This document shows, in pieces, positions 35,033 through 44,620 of a DNA stretch of 64,000 nt (its first letter is position 1; each line of letters opens with the position of its first letter). This DNA comes from Bacillota bacterium (GTDB taxonomy: Bacteria > Bacillota > Clostridia > Acetivibrionales > DSM-1351). The stretch spans positions 1 through 64,000 of the forward strand of contig JAEZRV010000047.1 of assembly GCA_023444055.1 (NCBI GenBank), given 5' to 3'. Both the position numbers and the translations under genes were made by a program. The notes below the pieces were generated by a model. That model had not been told where the DNA came from, searched no databases, and was given only the letters and a program-made list of their open reading frames with translations.

Positions 35033-36265
35033 ATGAAAAATGTTTTTGATGTTTTACAAGAGAGGGGCTTTATTGCGCAGACTACTCATGAAGAAGAAAT
35101 TAAGAAGTTATTAAGCGAAAAAAAGGTGACTTTTTATATTGGTTTTGACCCTACAGCTGATAGTTTACATGTAGGTCATTTTCTGCAGCTAATGGTTATG
35201 GCTCATATGCAGCAGCATGGTCATAGACCTATCGCGCTTATTGGCGGTGGAACTGCAATGGTTGGAGATCCAACAGGTAAGAATGATATGAGAAAAATGA
35301 TGACAAAGGAAATCATCAAGCACAATTCTGATTGCTTTAAAACTCAAATATCGAAATTTATTGACTTTTCTGATGATAAAGCTATTATGGTTGATAATTC
35401 CGATTGGCTCTTAGATTTGAACTATGTTGAGTTTTTAAGAGAAGTTGGAGTGCATTTCTCTGTTAATAGAATGTTGACTGCGGAATGTTTTAAGAGCAGA
35501 ATGGAAAAAGGATTAACATTCTTAGAGTTTAATTATATGTTAATGCAGAGCTATGATTTTCAGGTGCTCAACAGAAAATATGATTGCCAAATGGAATTGG
35601 GTGGAGATGATCAATGGGCTAACATTCTTGGTGGACTTGAGCTTGTAAGAAAGTGTGATGGAAAAAGTGTTTATGGTATGACATTTACTCTTCTCACTAC
35701 AAGTGAAGGAAAGAAGATGGGAAAAACTGAGGGTGGCGCTATATGGTTAGATCCACAAAAAACCAGCCCATATGAATTTTACCAGTACTGGAGAAATGTC
35801 AGCGATAACGATGTTGAGAGATGCTTGGCGTTGTTAACTTTCTTACCTATGGATGAGGTTAAAAGGCTAGGTTCTCTAAAAGATGCTCAAATAAATGAAG
35901 CTAAGGCAGTGCTTGCTTTTGAAGTAACAAAAATTGTTCACGGTGAGACTGAAGCTTTGAAAGCAAAAGAGGCTGCTGAGGCTCTTTTTGGTGGCAAGGG
36001 AAAATCAGATAATATTCCATCAGTTGATATTAGCTCATCTGAGCTTGAGGCAGGAATAAAAATTACTGACTTATTAGTAATTGCTGGATTAACACCATCA
36101 AAGAGTGAAGCACGTAGAGCAGTTCAACAGGGTGGGGTTTCAATAAATGAAAATAAAGTAGATAGCTTTGACTATGTTGTTACGACAAAAGATTTGACTG
36201 ATGACCAACAAATATTGTTACAAAGAGGTAAAAAGAATTTTGTAAGAATTAAGGTAAACGGTTAG
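35033..36265 (+). CDS. tyrS: Tyrosyl-tRNA synthetase
   Basis: A 410-residue class I synthetase. The HIGH motif is HVGHF (ADSLHVGHF), the KMSKS loop is KMGKT, and tyrosine recognition shows QSYDF and GGDDQWANI. A C-terminal S4 RNA-binding domain covers ~345-408. It charges tRNA-Tyr, is controlled by the T-box leader upstream and ends at a terminator (36320-36347). Monocistronic. Confidence 0.98.
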   Translation: MKNVFDVLQERGFIAQTTHEEEIKKLLSEKKVTFYIGFDPTADSLHVGHFLQLMVMAHMQQHGHRPIALIGGGTAMVGDPTGKNDMRKMMTKEIIKHNSDCFKTQISKFIDFSDDKAIMVDNSDWLLDLNYVEFLREVGVHFSVNRMLTAECFKSRMEKGLTFLEFNYMLMQSYDFQVLNRKYDCQMELGGDDQWANILGGLELVRKCDGKSVYGMTFTLLTTSEGKKMGKTEGGAIWLDPQKTSPYEFYQYWRNVSDNDVERCLALLTFLPMDEVKRLGSLKDAQINEAKAVLAFEVTKIVHGETEALKAKEAAEALFGGKGKSDNIPSVDISSSELEAGIKITDLLVIAGLTPSKSEARRAVQQGGVSINENKVDSFDYVVTTKDLTDDQQILLQRGKKNFVRIKVNG

Positions 36266-36319
36266 TTTTGAAATTTGACTTAATATGGTATCTTAATATA
36301 TGAACATTTTATAATAATT

Positions 36320-36347
36320 AGCTTGTGGCTTTTGCTGCAAGCTTTTT
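36320..36347 (+). terminator. Terminator of tyrS
   Basis: AGCTTG...CAAGCT hairpin followed by TTTTTATAT. Between here and 36561 there is no other feature. Confidence 0.8.
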
Positions 36348-36561
36348 ATATTATATAAATCATCATTTCACAATAAAAAGTTTATAGGTATCGGAGGCTT
36401 ATTGATGGTTGTTGAAAAATAGTTGATTGAATTAGCTTGAATTGGTAATAGCCTGTCTCTAAAATTTGTGAATATAAAAGTAATTGTTGTTAAAAATAAT
36501 ACGGAACTCGGGTATTTCTAATATAAATATCAGAGCATTAAATATTATAAGGAGGATTAAA

Positions 36562-36756
36562 ATGCCACTTACAAGTAAAGAGCTTATGCTATTACAAGAT
36601 AATATTAGCATGTGTGAGAGCAACATTAAGTATTTACAGGGTTGCGCACAGCTTGCAACTGACAGTCAGGTGAAAGATCTCTGCAATCAGTTAGCAAGTG
36701 AGGAAAAGAACGATTTACAAATTTTGATGAAGCATGTAAATACTGCTGGACAATAA
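36562..36756 (+). CDS. Small protein in a coat-type operon
   Basis: A 64-residue acidic helical protein (MPLTSKELMLLQDNISMCE...). Start 36562 follows TAAGGAGG; the longer frame from 36484 is unsupported. It has two cysteines (SMCESN, QGCAQ) and no membrane segment. It is followed after 18 bases by a CotF-like gene and probably forms one spore-related unit with it. No named family can be assigned with certainty. Confidence 0.7.
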   Translation: MPLTSKELMLLQDNISMCESNIKYLQGCAQLATDSQVKDLCNQLASEEKNDLQILMKHVNTAGQ

Positions 36757-36774
36757 CAAATAGGAGGCGATATT

Positions 36775-37044
36775 TTGGCAAATTTAACTGACAAAGAAAT
36801 AATGTCATCAATTTTAAATGAACACAAGCTATCTGCATCATCATTGACAAATCTGGTGTTAGAAAGTTCTTGTCAAATGCTCAGAAGTGATGCTGAGAGT
36901 ATTCTTACAAAAACATTTACTGGGCAAAAGCAGGTTTTTGATATGATGTCGCAAAAAGGATGGTACCCTGTTCAGAATGCTAATCAACAGGAAGTTTCTA
37001 TGGCACAGCAAAAGGTAAAAAATATAGAATCACAAATGTCATAA
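36775..37044 (+). CDS. CotF-family spore coat protein
   Basis: An 89-residue protein from TTG 36775, with AGGAGG at good spacing. The pattern DKEIMSSILNEHKLSASSLTNLVLESSCQMLRSD... and the ending MSQKGWYPVQNA is typical of the CotF/YhcQ coat family in Clostridia. The fold is a ferritin-like helical bundle. It shares an operon with the 64-residue protein upstream. A strong terminator follows. Confidence 0.8.
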   Translation: MANLTDKEIMSSILNEHKLSASSLTNLVLESSCQMLRSDAESILTKTFTGQKQVFDMMSQKGWYPVQNANQQEVSMAQQKVKNIESQMS

Positions 37045-37067
37045 AACAAACTAACTAAAATATCAGG

Positions 37068-37141
37068 GCAGATGTTGACAAAATAGATACAAAAGGTCAA
37101 ATAGATTAATTGTATCTATAAATGTTTACATCTGCTCTTTT
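37068..37141 (+). terminator. Terminator after the coat operon
   Basis: A long stem pairs GCAGATGT with ACATCTGC and, inside, ATAGATACAA with TTGTATCTAT, followed by TCTTTTATG. From 37142 to 37430 I see no feature. A GTG-started 26-codon ORF with AAGGAGGG at 37434 overlaps the murA start and may couple translation to it. Confidence 0.8.
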
Positions 37142-37485
37142 ATGTTTAGTGCATTGTGTATCCACCAAAACTGGATGAAGTCAGAAGCCCTGCTGCTATC
37201 ACTCTACCTTTACTGATATGTTTCTAACTAGCTAGATTAAGAAAGTAACACTTTAATATTAAAAGCATAAAATAATATTGCGGGGACTCAGTACCTTCTA
37301 CATTTTTTAACTTAAACATTGTAGATTTAAATTTGCTTTGTTTTTCATCTTATTAATCTATGTTTAAGAAATTTGTAAATTGACTGTTAATGATTAATCT
37401 TACTAAGATTTATATTTTTAAGGAGGGAATAACGTGATATTAAGTATATTAATAATGTCCCAATGTGACGGAGGTGTATTCTATT

Positions 37486-37845
37486 ATGAGCAAAATAATA
37501 GTCACGGGAGGTAAGAAATTAAAGGGTGAGATTAGTATTGAAGGGGCTAAAAACTCTGTCTTACCAATACTAGCTGCTACAATCTTAAACGGTGGAGAGA
37601 ATATAATAAAAAATTGCCCCATGTTTAAAGATGTGGAAGTTATTTTAGATATTTTAAGAAGGTTGGGGTGCAAAGTAAAGGTGGAAGACAATACTGCAAT
37701 TATAGATTCTTCGACAATATCTTCTACTATTGTGCCTGAAAATCTTGCAACAGAAATGAGGTCTTCGATAATTTTAATGGGTCCGCTTCTAGCCAGAGAA
37801 GGAAAAGTGACTATAAGCTATCCAGGTGAGTGTGTTAGAATATGA
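37486..37845 (+). pseudogene. murA: MurA N-terminal fragment (UDP-GlcNAc enolpyruvyl transferase), split gene part 1
   Basis: 119 codons from ATG 37486 with GGAGGTG upstream. Residues 1-114 are a normal MurA start (IIVTGGKKLKGEISIEGAKNSVLP, then EMRSSIILMGPLLAREGKVTISYPG). After Pro113-Gly114 homology stops dead, and five foreign residues precede a stop. The rest of MurA begins at 48927, on the same strand and 11.1 kb away. Joining at the shared CAGGTG gives SYPG-GCEIGPRP, continuous over 418 codons. MurA makes the first committed peptidoglycan precursor. The fragment alone lacks the active-site loop and most of both lobes, so it cannot be an enzyme. A second MurA elsewhere in the genome, or excision, would be needed. 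Confidence 0.92.
37812..37845 (+). other. attL-like junction inside murA
   Basis: CAGGTG at 37823-37828 is the last point of MurA homology. To its right AGTGTGTTA is one arm of the palindrome that appears when this junction is joined with that at 48925. The left side is ordinary murA. Confidence 0.6.
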
Positions 37846-37993
37846 ATAAATTCTAAAAATCCATTAGATATGCACTGTTCAATGCTGCGCCCACAAATTC
37901 CGCTTAGGTATGCAATTCAATACTACGAATATAAAAACACATTGTATAAAAATTAAAATTCCCTTATTTAGCAATACCGTATTAAATAAATTA

Positions 37994-38002
37994 TGTTATA
38001 AT
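37994..38002 (+). promoter_or_regulatory. Extended -10 promoter of the ECF sigma operon
   Basis: TGTTATAAT, an extended -10 (TGn plus TATAAT), lies 50 bp before the sigma gene. A matching -35 is not clear. Confidence 0.5.
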
Positions 38003-38051
38003 ACTTAAGATAATGTATAGAGTTGCATCAAGAAAGTAGGAACAAAAAGGT

Positions 38052-38648
38052 ATGAGACTTGAAAACGAGAATATTCTATTGACAAAGGCTCGAAATGGGG
38101 ATGTACAAGCATTTGAGGAACTTACCAGTAGTTACTATACAAAGGTATACAATATTTGCTATAGAATGTTAAATAATACTGAGGATGCAAGTGAACAGGC
38201 ACAAGAGACATTCATTAAAGCATTTAAGTATATCAAAGATTTTAAAGGTAATTGCTCTGTTTCGACTTGGATATATCGAATTGCAACTAATGTATGTCTT
38301 GATTATTTAAGAAAAATAAAAAATAAAAAAGATATTTCTCTAGAGCAAAATATTTTTGAGGATATTAAAATAAAAGACAGGTTGGTTTCAAATTCCCCCG
38401 GACCCGAGAAATTAGCGGAAGTTAATGCTCAAAAGAAAGCAATTAATGAAGCATTACTTTCAATGAATGAGAAAAATAGACTTATAATACTACTTAGAGA
38501 TATTAATGGTTTTAGTTATGAAGAAATAGCCGGAATACTTCAAACTCCTGTCGGGACAGTTAAATCAAGAATTAGTAGAGCTAGAGCTGAACTAAGAGAT
38601 TTATTGTGCAAAGAAAAGGAACATTTATTTACTGATTACGTCAAATAG
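38052..38648 (+). CDS. ECF-type RNA polymerase sigma factor
   Basis: A 198-residue ECF sigma factor. Region 2 spans ~20-90 (YYTKVYNICYRMLNNTEDASEQAQETFIKAF...TWIYRIATN). Region 4 lies at ~135-190 (LLSMNEKNRLIILLRDINGFSYEEIAGIL...GTVKSRISRAR). An anti-sigma factor with a zinc-finger domain is encoded 20 bases on, so its activity is held by that partner and released by an envelope signal. It is the first gene inside the DNA that separates the murA halves. Confidence 0.93.
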   Translation: MRLENENILLTKARNGDVQAFEELTSSYYTKVYNICYRMLNNTEDASEQAQETFIKAFKYIKDFKGNCSVSTWIYRIATNVCLDYLRKIKNKKDISLEQNIFEDIKIKDRLVSNSPGPEKLAEVNAQKKAINEALLSMNEKNRLIILLRDINGFSYEEIAGILQTPVGTVKSRISRARAELRDLLCKEKEHLFTDYVK

Positions 38649-38668
38649 TATTGAAAGGAGGAATGACA

Positions 38669-39964
38669 ATGAATTTCTGTAAAGAATGTGATGAATATAT
38701 TTCATTATATATAGATGGGCTCTTAGAAGAAAAAATCGAGTCAGAGTTTATAAAGCATGTTGAACAATGCGATGAGTGTTCAGCTAAATTCAAAGCAGCT
38801 TCATATTTAGCGGAGTTATGTAAAGGAGAAGAACTGCCGCTTCCTGAGAATTTTTCTTCTTCTCTTCATACTAGACTTCAAGAAGTGAGTGAAAATATTC
38901 ATAAAAAGAATAATGAAAGCAAATTTATGTTTATCATACAAAGCAAAAGGTTTATTGCAAGTTTTTCAACTGCAGCTGTTCTTGTTATTTCACTACTAGC
39001 ATATAATTTGTTGCCAAATATGGGTATGATGAAGTCATCTAGTAAGGATAGTGAATCTGCACAAATAAAAACTGAACAAAAAATAGAAAACAAGCAAGCT
39101 ACAGATTCAAACATTACAGCTGATAAAAATAGTAGCAGTCAAGTAGAAGAAGCTGCCCAATATGGGGGTAGCAGTAATAGTACTTTATCAGATACCAAAA
39201 GTGATGATTCTTCAATATCTGTAGTTACAACAGGTGACAAGGATATAAAAGTAACATTTAATGAATCTGTACAAACTGAAAACACAAAAAGTAATAAAGA
39301 AGAAAATTACGTCAAGAAAAGAGCTTACCAAGATAATAAGAGAAAAAGTGAAAGCGGTACTGAAACAGATACTGATAAAACAGAAAATGTTATGATGTTT
39401 TCAACAGCACTAGATGCTGCATCAGATAATGCTTCTGATACTGGAAAGCACATTTCAAATTATGCAGAAATTAAAATGGAAGTGTCTTCTAAGGATACTG
39501 AAATTGAAGATTTAGAAAAATTAATGGCTGATGTAGGTGCTTATCAGATAACTGCTTATACAAATAATAGTGTGGTTGAGCAATCAGATATTAATTCATC
39601 TGATAGTACTGCTAAAGCAAAACCGGATAACTCAAAATACAATTCAGTAGATACCACGTCAGCTGCTGAATATATCGATTACTATATGACTTTGAGTCAA
39701 TATAGCAAGCTAGAAAGTCAATCAGTAAAATATAATCTGGAATTCAGCTCTAAAACTGATATAATTAAAAAGGATATTAGTCAAATATATAATGAATTAA
39801 ATAAACAAAAAATTGAAATAGACAATAAAATATCAATAGCATCAAAAAACAATGAGGATACATCGGCATATGAAGCTGAAAAGGCAAGACTTACTGAAGA
39901 AATGGGTAAAATAGCTGATGAAAAAGATATAGTTATTGTCAGAATATTTTTTGTAAACGAATAA
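38669..39964 (+). CDS. Zinc-finger anti-sigma factor with DUF4349-like extracellular domain
   Basis: About 431 residues from ATG 38669 (AAAGGAGG upstream; a TTG at 38651 is less likely). The N-terminal zf-HC2 domain has CKECDEY and HVEQCDECSAKF, the HxxxCxxC zinc site that binds the sigma factor. One membrane segment (~100-120, FIASFSTAAVLVISLLAYNLL) leads outside to a Ser/Lys-rich linker, then a region resembling DUF4349 (YAEIKMEVSSKDTEIEDLEKLM...) with a coiled coil near the end. It likely senses an envelope state and restrains the ECF sigma encoded just upstream. Confidence 0.85.
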   Translation: MNFCKECDEYISLYIDGLLEEKIESEFIKHVEQCDECSAKFKAASYLAELCKGEELPLPENFSSSLHTRLQEVSENIHKKNNESKFMFIIQSKRFIASFSTAAVLVISLLAYNLLPNMGMMKSSSKDSESAQIKTEQKIENKQATDSNITADKNSSSQVEEAAQYGGSSNSTLSDTKSDDSSISVVTTGDKDIKVTFNESVQTENTKSNKEENYVKKRAYQDNKRKSESGTETDTDKTENVMMFSTALDAASDNASDTGKHISNYAEIKMEVSSKDTEIEDLEKLMADVGAYQITAYTNNSVVEQSDINSSDSTAKAKPDNSKYNSVDTTSAAEYIDYYMTLSQYSKLESQSVKYNLEFSSKTDIIKKDISQIYNELNKQKIEIDNKISIASKNNEDTSAYEAEKARLTEEMGKIADEKDIVIVRIFFVNE

Positions 39965-40057
39965 CAATGTCTATGCAAATATTTTTACATTAAAAATACT
40001 GGGTAGGATTTGATTTTAGTTTCTAACTTATGATTGCCCGAGGAGGCTTAGTTTATT

Positions 40058-42742
40058 TTGGAAAAGATAATGATAGTTGATGGTAATAGCATTTTGAATA
40101 GAGCTTTTTATGGGCTTAGTAAAACAGCATCACTTACAACAACTGAAGGTGTGCACACAAATGCTGTATTTGGATTTATCAATATTTTATCTAAATATTT
40201 GGCAGAAGAAGACCCTAAATACTTATGCGTAGCTTTTGATTTAAAAGCACCTACTTTTAGACACAAAGAGTATGATCAATATAAAGCACAAAGAAAAGGA
40301 ATGCCTGAAGAATTAGCTGAGCAAGTTCCGATTATCAAACAGGTACTTGATGCTATGAATATTAAAAGAGTTGAAGTTGCAGGCTATGAGGCGGATGACA
40401 TATTAGGCTCAATTTCTCTCTGTGCAGAAGAAAATGGCATGGAAGCTATATTATTGACCGGTGATAGGGATTCACTACAACTGGCATCAAATACAACAAG
40501 AATAAAATTGCCGGTTACCAGGGGAAATAAAACTGAAACAGATGAGTATGATTACCAAAAAGTTTTTGAAAAATATGGGGTGACTCCAGACAAGCTTATT
40601 GATGTAAAAGGGCTTATGGGAGATCCTTCAGACAATATTCCTGGTGTGCCTGGAATAGGAGAAAAAACTGCTCTTGAATTAATAAAAAAGTTTAATAGTA
40701 TCGAAGATGTTTATTCAAACATTGATTTAGTTGAGAAAAAGGGTGTCCGTGAGAAGCTAGAGGCAAATAAGGAGCTGGCTTTCCTTTGCAAAAGACTTGC
40801 TACAATTGAGAGAAGAATGCCTGATATTTGCAATATGGATTTATACTTGAGAACTGACTTTGATAAAGAAAAACTTTATGAGGTTTTTCAAAAATTAGAG
40901 TTTAAAACATTTATAGATAAATTTGGATTAAGAGAAAATGCGAAATCACAGGCTTTAGATAATATGACTACTGAATATACGCAGATTCGCTCTATAACTG
41001 ATTTGGAAGAGTACACTAAAGAAATCAAAAACAGTAAAGGTCTGACTATTTACTATCACATGGATCTTTCAGGTAGTTTTATTGATGACCTTTGTATATA
41101 TGCATGCGAAGATAAATCTTTACCTGCGGTTATAGTATTCTCAAAGGATTTTTCTAGTAGTATGGTATTAGAAGCTATGCGGGATATACTTGAAGATAAT
41201 GAAATAAAGAAATATGGCCATGATCTGAAAGCATTTATAAAGTATTTGAAGGCTATTGGTATAGAGATAAATGGTGTAGCCTTTGACACTATGATTGCCG
41301 CGTATATATTAGAGCCTACTAGGAGTAGCTATAGGATTGCTGAGCTTTCAGAGGATTTACTTAAAAAAGTTATAACTCCAACAGAAAGTTTATATGATAA
41401 ACATGGCAAAAAGCTAGAGCAGGATTTAGAAATTGATGCTTTTGCAATATGCGCTACATGTGCAAAGGTTATATTTGAGTTAGTGCAATGCTTTACACCG
41501 ATAATTAAGGAAAATGAGCAGGAGGAGCTGTTCTATAACATTGAGCTTCCTCTTGTTGAAGTTCTTGCAGATATGGAACTCTGGGGATTCAAAGTAGATG
41601 TGGAAGGGCTTCAAGTTTTTTCAAAAGAGTTAGATGGAAAAATAGTAATATTGGAAAATGAAATATACATGCTTGCTGGTGAAAACTTTAATATCAATTC
41701 ACCAAAACAATTGGGAGTTATTTTATTTGAGAAGCTAGGGCTGCCTTCAGGTAAAAAGACTAAAACAGGCTATTCAACTGGTGCAGAGGTGTTAGAAAAA
41801 CTATCTCAGAAGCATGAGATTGTTGACAGAATACTTGAATACAGACAATTAATGAAATTAAAATCCACATATGCAGACGGGCTTTTGTCTGTTATAGACA
41901 AGAACACAAACAAAATACATTCTAATTTTAACCAAACGGTTACAGCTACTGGAAGGATTAGCAGTACAGAGCCTAATCTTCAAAATATACCGATAAAATT
42001 AGAGTTAGGACGAAAAATAAGAAAAGTTTTCATTCCATCTAGTGAAAACTATGTTTTACTTGATGCCGATTATTCTCAGATTGAGTTAAGGGTTCTAGCT
42101 CATATTACCGGCGATAAAAATATGACAGATGCTTTCAATAATGAAGAAGACATTCATACTACAACTGCCTCAAAGGTATTTGGAATTCCTATAGATGAGG
42201 TTTCTCCCGTTATGAGGTCCAGAGCGAAAGCTGTAAACTTTGGTATTGTGTATGGAATAGGCGATTTTAGTCTTGCACAGGATATTGGGGTTACTAAAAA
42301 AGAAGCTAAAAGGTATATAGATGAATACTTGGACAAGTACTCAAGTGTTAAGGAATATATGAGTGATACGGTGGAAAAGGGCAGAGAGAATGGTTTTGTT
42401 ACAACTATATTTAACAGAAGAAGGTACCTTCCTGAACTTAAATCAAGCAATTTCCACATGCGTGCTTTTGGAGAGCGTGTTGCAATGAATACTCCTATAC
42501 AAGGCTCAGCAGCAGATATTATTAAGATATCAATGGTTAAAGTTTATACGGAACTGAAAAAGAGAAAATTGAAATCAAGATTGATATTGCAGGTACATGA
42601 CGAACTCATAATAGAAACTGCAAAGTCAGAACTCGATGAAGTTTCCGAGCTGCTGAAGGATTGCATGGAAAATGCAGTATCATTAACAGTCCCTCTTACC
42701 GTAGATGTTAAGCATGGAGATACTTGGTATGAAACGAAATAA
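40058..42742 (+). CDS. polA: DNA polymerase I
   Basis: An 894-residue family A polymerase from TTG 40058 (GAGGAGG upstream). The 5' nuclease domain (~1-290) is intact (DGNSILNRAFYG, GYEADDILG, LTGDRDSLQL, GLMGDPSDNIPGVPGIGEKTA). The 3'-5' exonuclease fold (~300-470) lacks the DxE metal motif (TIYYHMDLSGSF stands in its place), so proofreading is probably lost, as in many Firmicute and Thermus enzymes. The polymerase domain has DADYSQIELRVLAH, RSRAKAVNFGIVYG and QVHDELIIE. It works in Okazaki processing and repair. coaE overlaps its end. Confidence 0.98.
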   Translation: MEKIMIVDGNSILNRAFYGLSKTASLTTTEGVHTNAVFGFINILSKYLAEEDPKYLCVAFDLKAPTFRHKEYDQYKAQRKGMPEELAEQVPIIKQVLDAMNIKRVEVAGYEADDILGSISLCAEENGMEAILLTGDRDSLQLASNTTRIKLPVTRGNKTETDEYDYQKVFEKYGVTPDKLIDVKGLMGDPSDNIPGVPGIGEKTALELIKKFNSIEDVYSNIDLVEKKGVREKLEANKELAFLCKRLATIERRMPDICNMDLYLRTDFDKEKLYEVFQKLEFKTFIDKFGLRENAKSQALDNMTTEYTQIRSITDLEEYTKEIKNSKGLTIYYHMDLSGSFIDDLCIYACEDKSLPAVIVFSKDFSSSMVLEAMRDILEDNEIKKYGHDLKAFIKYLKAIGIEINGVAFDTMIAAYILEPTRSSYRIAELSEDLLKKVITPTESLYDKHGKKLEQDLEIDAFAICATCAKVIFELVQCFTPIIKENEQEELFYNIELPLVEVLADMELWGFKVDVEGLQVFSKELDGKIVILENEIYMLAGENFNINSPKQLGVILFEKLGLPSGKKTKTGYSTGAEVLEKLSQKHEIVDRILEYRQLMKLKSTYADGLLSVIDKNTNKIHSNFNQTVTATGRISSTEPNLQNIPIKLELGRKIRKVFIPSSENYVLLDADYSQIELRVLAHITGDKNMTDAFNNEEDIHTTTASKVFGIPIDEVSPVMRSRAKAVNFGIVYGIGDFSLAQDIGVTKKEAKRYIDEYLDKYSSVKEYMSDTVEKGRENGFVTTIFNRRRYLPELKSSNFHMRAFGERVAMNTPIQGSAADIIKISMVKVYTELKKRKLKSRLILQVHDELIIETAKSELDEVSELLKDCMENAVSLTVPLTVDVKHGDTWYETK

Positions 42743-43355
42743 GGATTCAATAGTATTGGGTGTAACTGGTGGAATCGGAAGTGGGAAGAGCACTGTCGGC
42801 AGTATCCTTCAGGAGCTGGGAGCAGTGATTATTGATGCAGATGTTATTAGCAAGCAGATAGTTATGCCAGGTGAAAAGGCACTTGAGGAGCTGATTGATA
42901 CATTTGGCAGAGATTTACTTGATGAGTGTGGGCAGTTAAAAAGAAAGCTACTTGCTGATATGGTTTTTAATGATAAGATTAAGCTTCTAAAGTTAAATAA
43001 TATTATGCATAAACATGTGGGACAAAGAATAAAAGATATAGTAGCGGAACTAGCTACACAAAAGACAAAAACTATTGTTATAGATGCTCCAATACCAATT
43101 AGAGCAGGCTTTTTGGATTTGTGTGATCAGGTATGGACAGTTTCTGCGCCAATGGATTTGAGAATTGATAGGATATATAAAAGAAGTGGAATGACATATA
43201 GCGAAGCTGTTTCCAGAATTAAGTCCCAATTTTCTGATGAGGAGTATATCAGTATAGCAAATACTGTGATTAATAATGATACAGATTATTTGCATTTAAA
43301 AGAGGAAGTGGAGCATCAATTTAACGAAATTTTAAAAATGTATGGGGCTATTTAA
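42729..43355 (+). CDS. coaE: Dephospho-CoA kinase
   Basis: About 208 residues from ATG 42729, inside the last codons of polA; the track-length frame from 42705 is less likely. The P-loop GVTGGIGSGKST, IIDADVISKQ and the later DAPIPIRAGF are family signatures. It phosphorylates dephospho-CoA, the last step of CoA synthesis. The polA-coaE overlap implies translational coupling, an order common in Clostridia. Confidence 0.96.
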   Translation: MKRNKDSIVLGVTGGIGSGKSTVGSILQELGAVIIDADVISKQIVMPGEKALEELIDTFGRDLLDECGQLKRKLLADMVFNDKIKLLKLNNIMHKHVGQRIKDIVAELATQKTKTIVIDAPIPIRAGFLDLCDQVWTVSAPMDLRIDRIYKRSGMTYSEAVSRIKSQFSDEEYISIANTVINNDTDYLHLKEEVEHQFNEILKMYGAI

Positions 43356-43444
43356 AAAGTGATAAACATTCTAAATAAAAATTAGTATAATATTTTGCCT
43401 TTGCAGCAGAATTGTAAAGGATGAGGTTTTCTAGAGGTGATTTT

Positions 43445-44023
43445 TTGAGGAAGAAAAAAAGGGGTAGATTTAAAGGATTATTAACCTTTTTATTTATAAT
43501 ATTTGTGGTTATAATTGTAGTAAACTCAACTGGATACGTTCTAAAACAGATATTTCCGCAAAAGTATTCAAATTACGTAGAAAAGTATTCTGATGAGTAT
43601 GGATTGAACAAAAATCTTGTGTATTCTATTATAAAGGCAGAGAGTGGCTTTGATTCCAAAGCAATATCTTCAAGGAATGCCAAGGGATTGATGCAAATAA
43701 TGGATAGCACTGGTGAATGGGCAGCAGAAAAAATTAAAATAGAGAATTTTGATAGCAGTATGTTGCTTGACCCCCAAACTAATATTAGAATTGGGTGCTG
43801 GTACATTTCTAAATTATTAAACCAATATGATCAAAATGTTGAGTTGGCACTGTCCGCGTATAATGCAGGCAGTGGAAATGTATCTAAATGGCTCAAAGAT
43901 ATAGGTATTAGCAGTAATGGTAAAACTTTAGATAGAATACCATTTGCGGAAACTGAGAATTATGTTAAAAAGATTAAAAAGTATAATTATATATATAAAA
44001 GGCTTTACGATAAAGAAAAATAA
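43445..44023 (+). CDS. Membrane-anchored lytic transglycosylase (SLT domain)
   Basis: About 192 residues from TTG 43445 (GAGGTGA upstream); ATG 43421 is possible but has no spaced ribosome site. One N-terminal membrane segment (LLTFLFIIFVVIIVV) anchors a goose-lysozyme/SLT domain with catalytic Glu in KAESGFDSKA, then GLMQIM and ALSAYNAGSGNV. It cleaves peptidoglycan glycan strands on the outside of the membrane. It follows coaE and may share its transcript. Confidence 0.92.
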   Translation: MRKKKRGRFKGLLTFLFIIFVVIIVVNSTGYVLKQIFPQKYSNYVEKYSDEYGLNKNLVYSIIKAESGFDSKAISSRNAKGLMQIMDSTGEWAAEKIKIENFDSSMLLDPQTNIRIGCWYISKLLNQYDQNVELALSAYNAGSGNVSKWLKDIGISSNGKTLDRIPFAETENYVKKIKKYNYIYKRLYDKEK

Positions 44024-44072
44024 TGATATTTTATAGGTGTGAAATATTTGCATTTTACGAGGAGGAAGATAA

Positions 44073-44414
44073 ATGAGTTCAGTGCTTTTTGAAAGAGACT
44101 TGCTATATCCTACAGACAATGTAATTGAGCCAGGAATTATACATGTAAAAATACTAAATCCAGACAACTCCAAGATGCCAGTGGTTGTTGAAACTAAGTC
44201 CAATCATTCAGCTGTTGCGAACATAAGCGCAGTATTGGATGTATTGCAAAAAGACATTTTTGATAGGATTAACATTAAAGTATATGACAATACATCTGTA
44301 TACATCTGCTTAAATGACTCAGATAAGGCTAGATATGGGGATGTGAAGTACCTAAAGATTGTTTTCAATAGTGTACAGGAGTTTACATTGGAACCATTTG
44401 ATGAAGGACTATAA
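44073..44414 (+). CDS. Hypothetical protein, unknown function
   Basis: A 113-residue soluble protein starting MSSVLFERDLLYPTDNVIEPG. CGAGGAGGAAG stands before the ATG, so the gene is probably real. It has no signal peptide, membrane segment or motif I recognise. It is the last gene of the rightward polA-coaE-slt group and ends shortly before a hairpin at 44488. Confidence 0.65.
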   Translation: MSSVLFERDLLYPTDNVIEPGIIHVKILNPDNSKMPVVVETKSNHSAVANISAVLDVLQKDIFDRINIKVYDNTSVYICLNDSDKARYGDVKYLKIVFNSVQEFTLEPFDEGL

Positions 44415-44487
44415 CTAATTGAATCAGTTTCCAAGTATAAGCTTGAATACCTACAATTTTTGCTGAGAAAGTTGCCTTTGAACTTTA

Positions 44488-44530
44488 TTTTAATGGCGGA
44501 CGTTTTGTGTTTTTAGTGTCCGCCATTAAA
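44488..44530. terminator. Bidirectional hairpin between convergent genes
   Basis: TTTAATGGCGGAC and GTCCGCCATTAAA are perfect 13-bp arms around a 17-nt loop, between the convergent hypothetical gene and aroF. T-runs are short. Confidence 0.7.
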
Positions 44531-44620
44531 TGATTGCATATTATCTAAGCAAAACTAAATAGTTGTCTGAACTAAAATCTATTCTTTGTCAGTCAAGCAT
44601 TGCAGCCATCTAAATAATAA

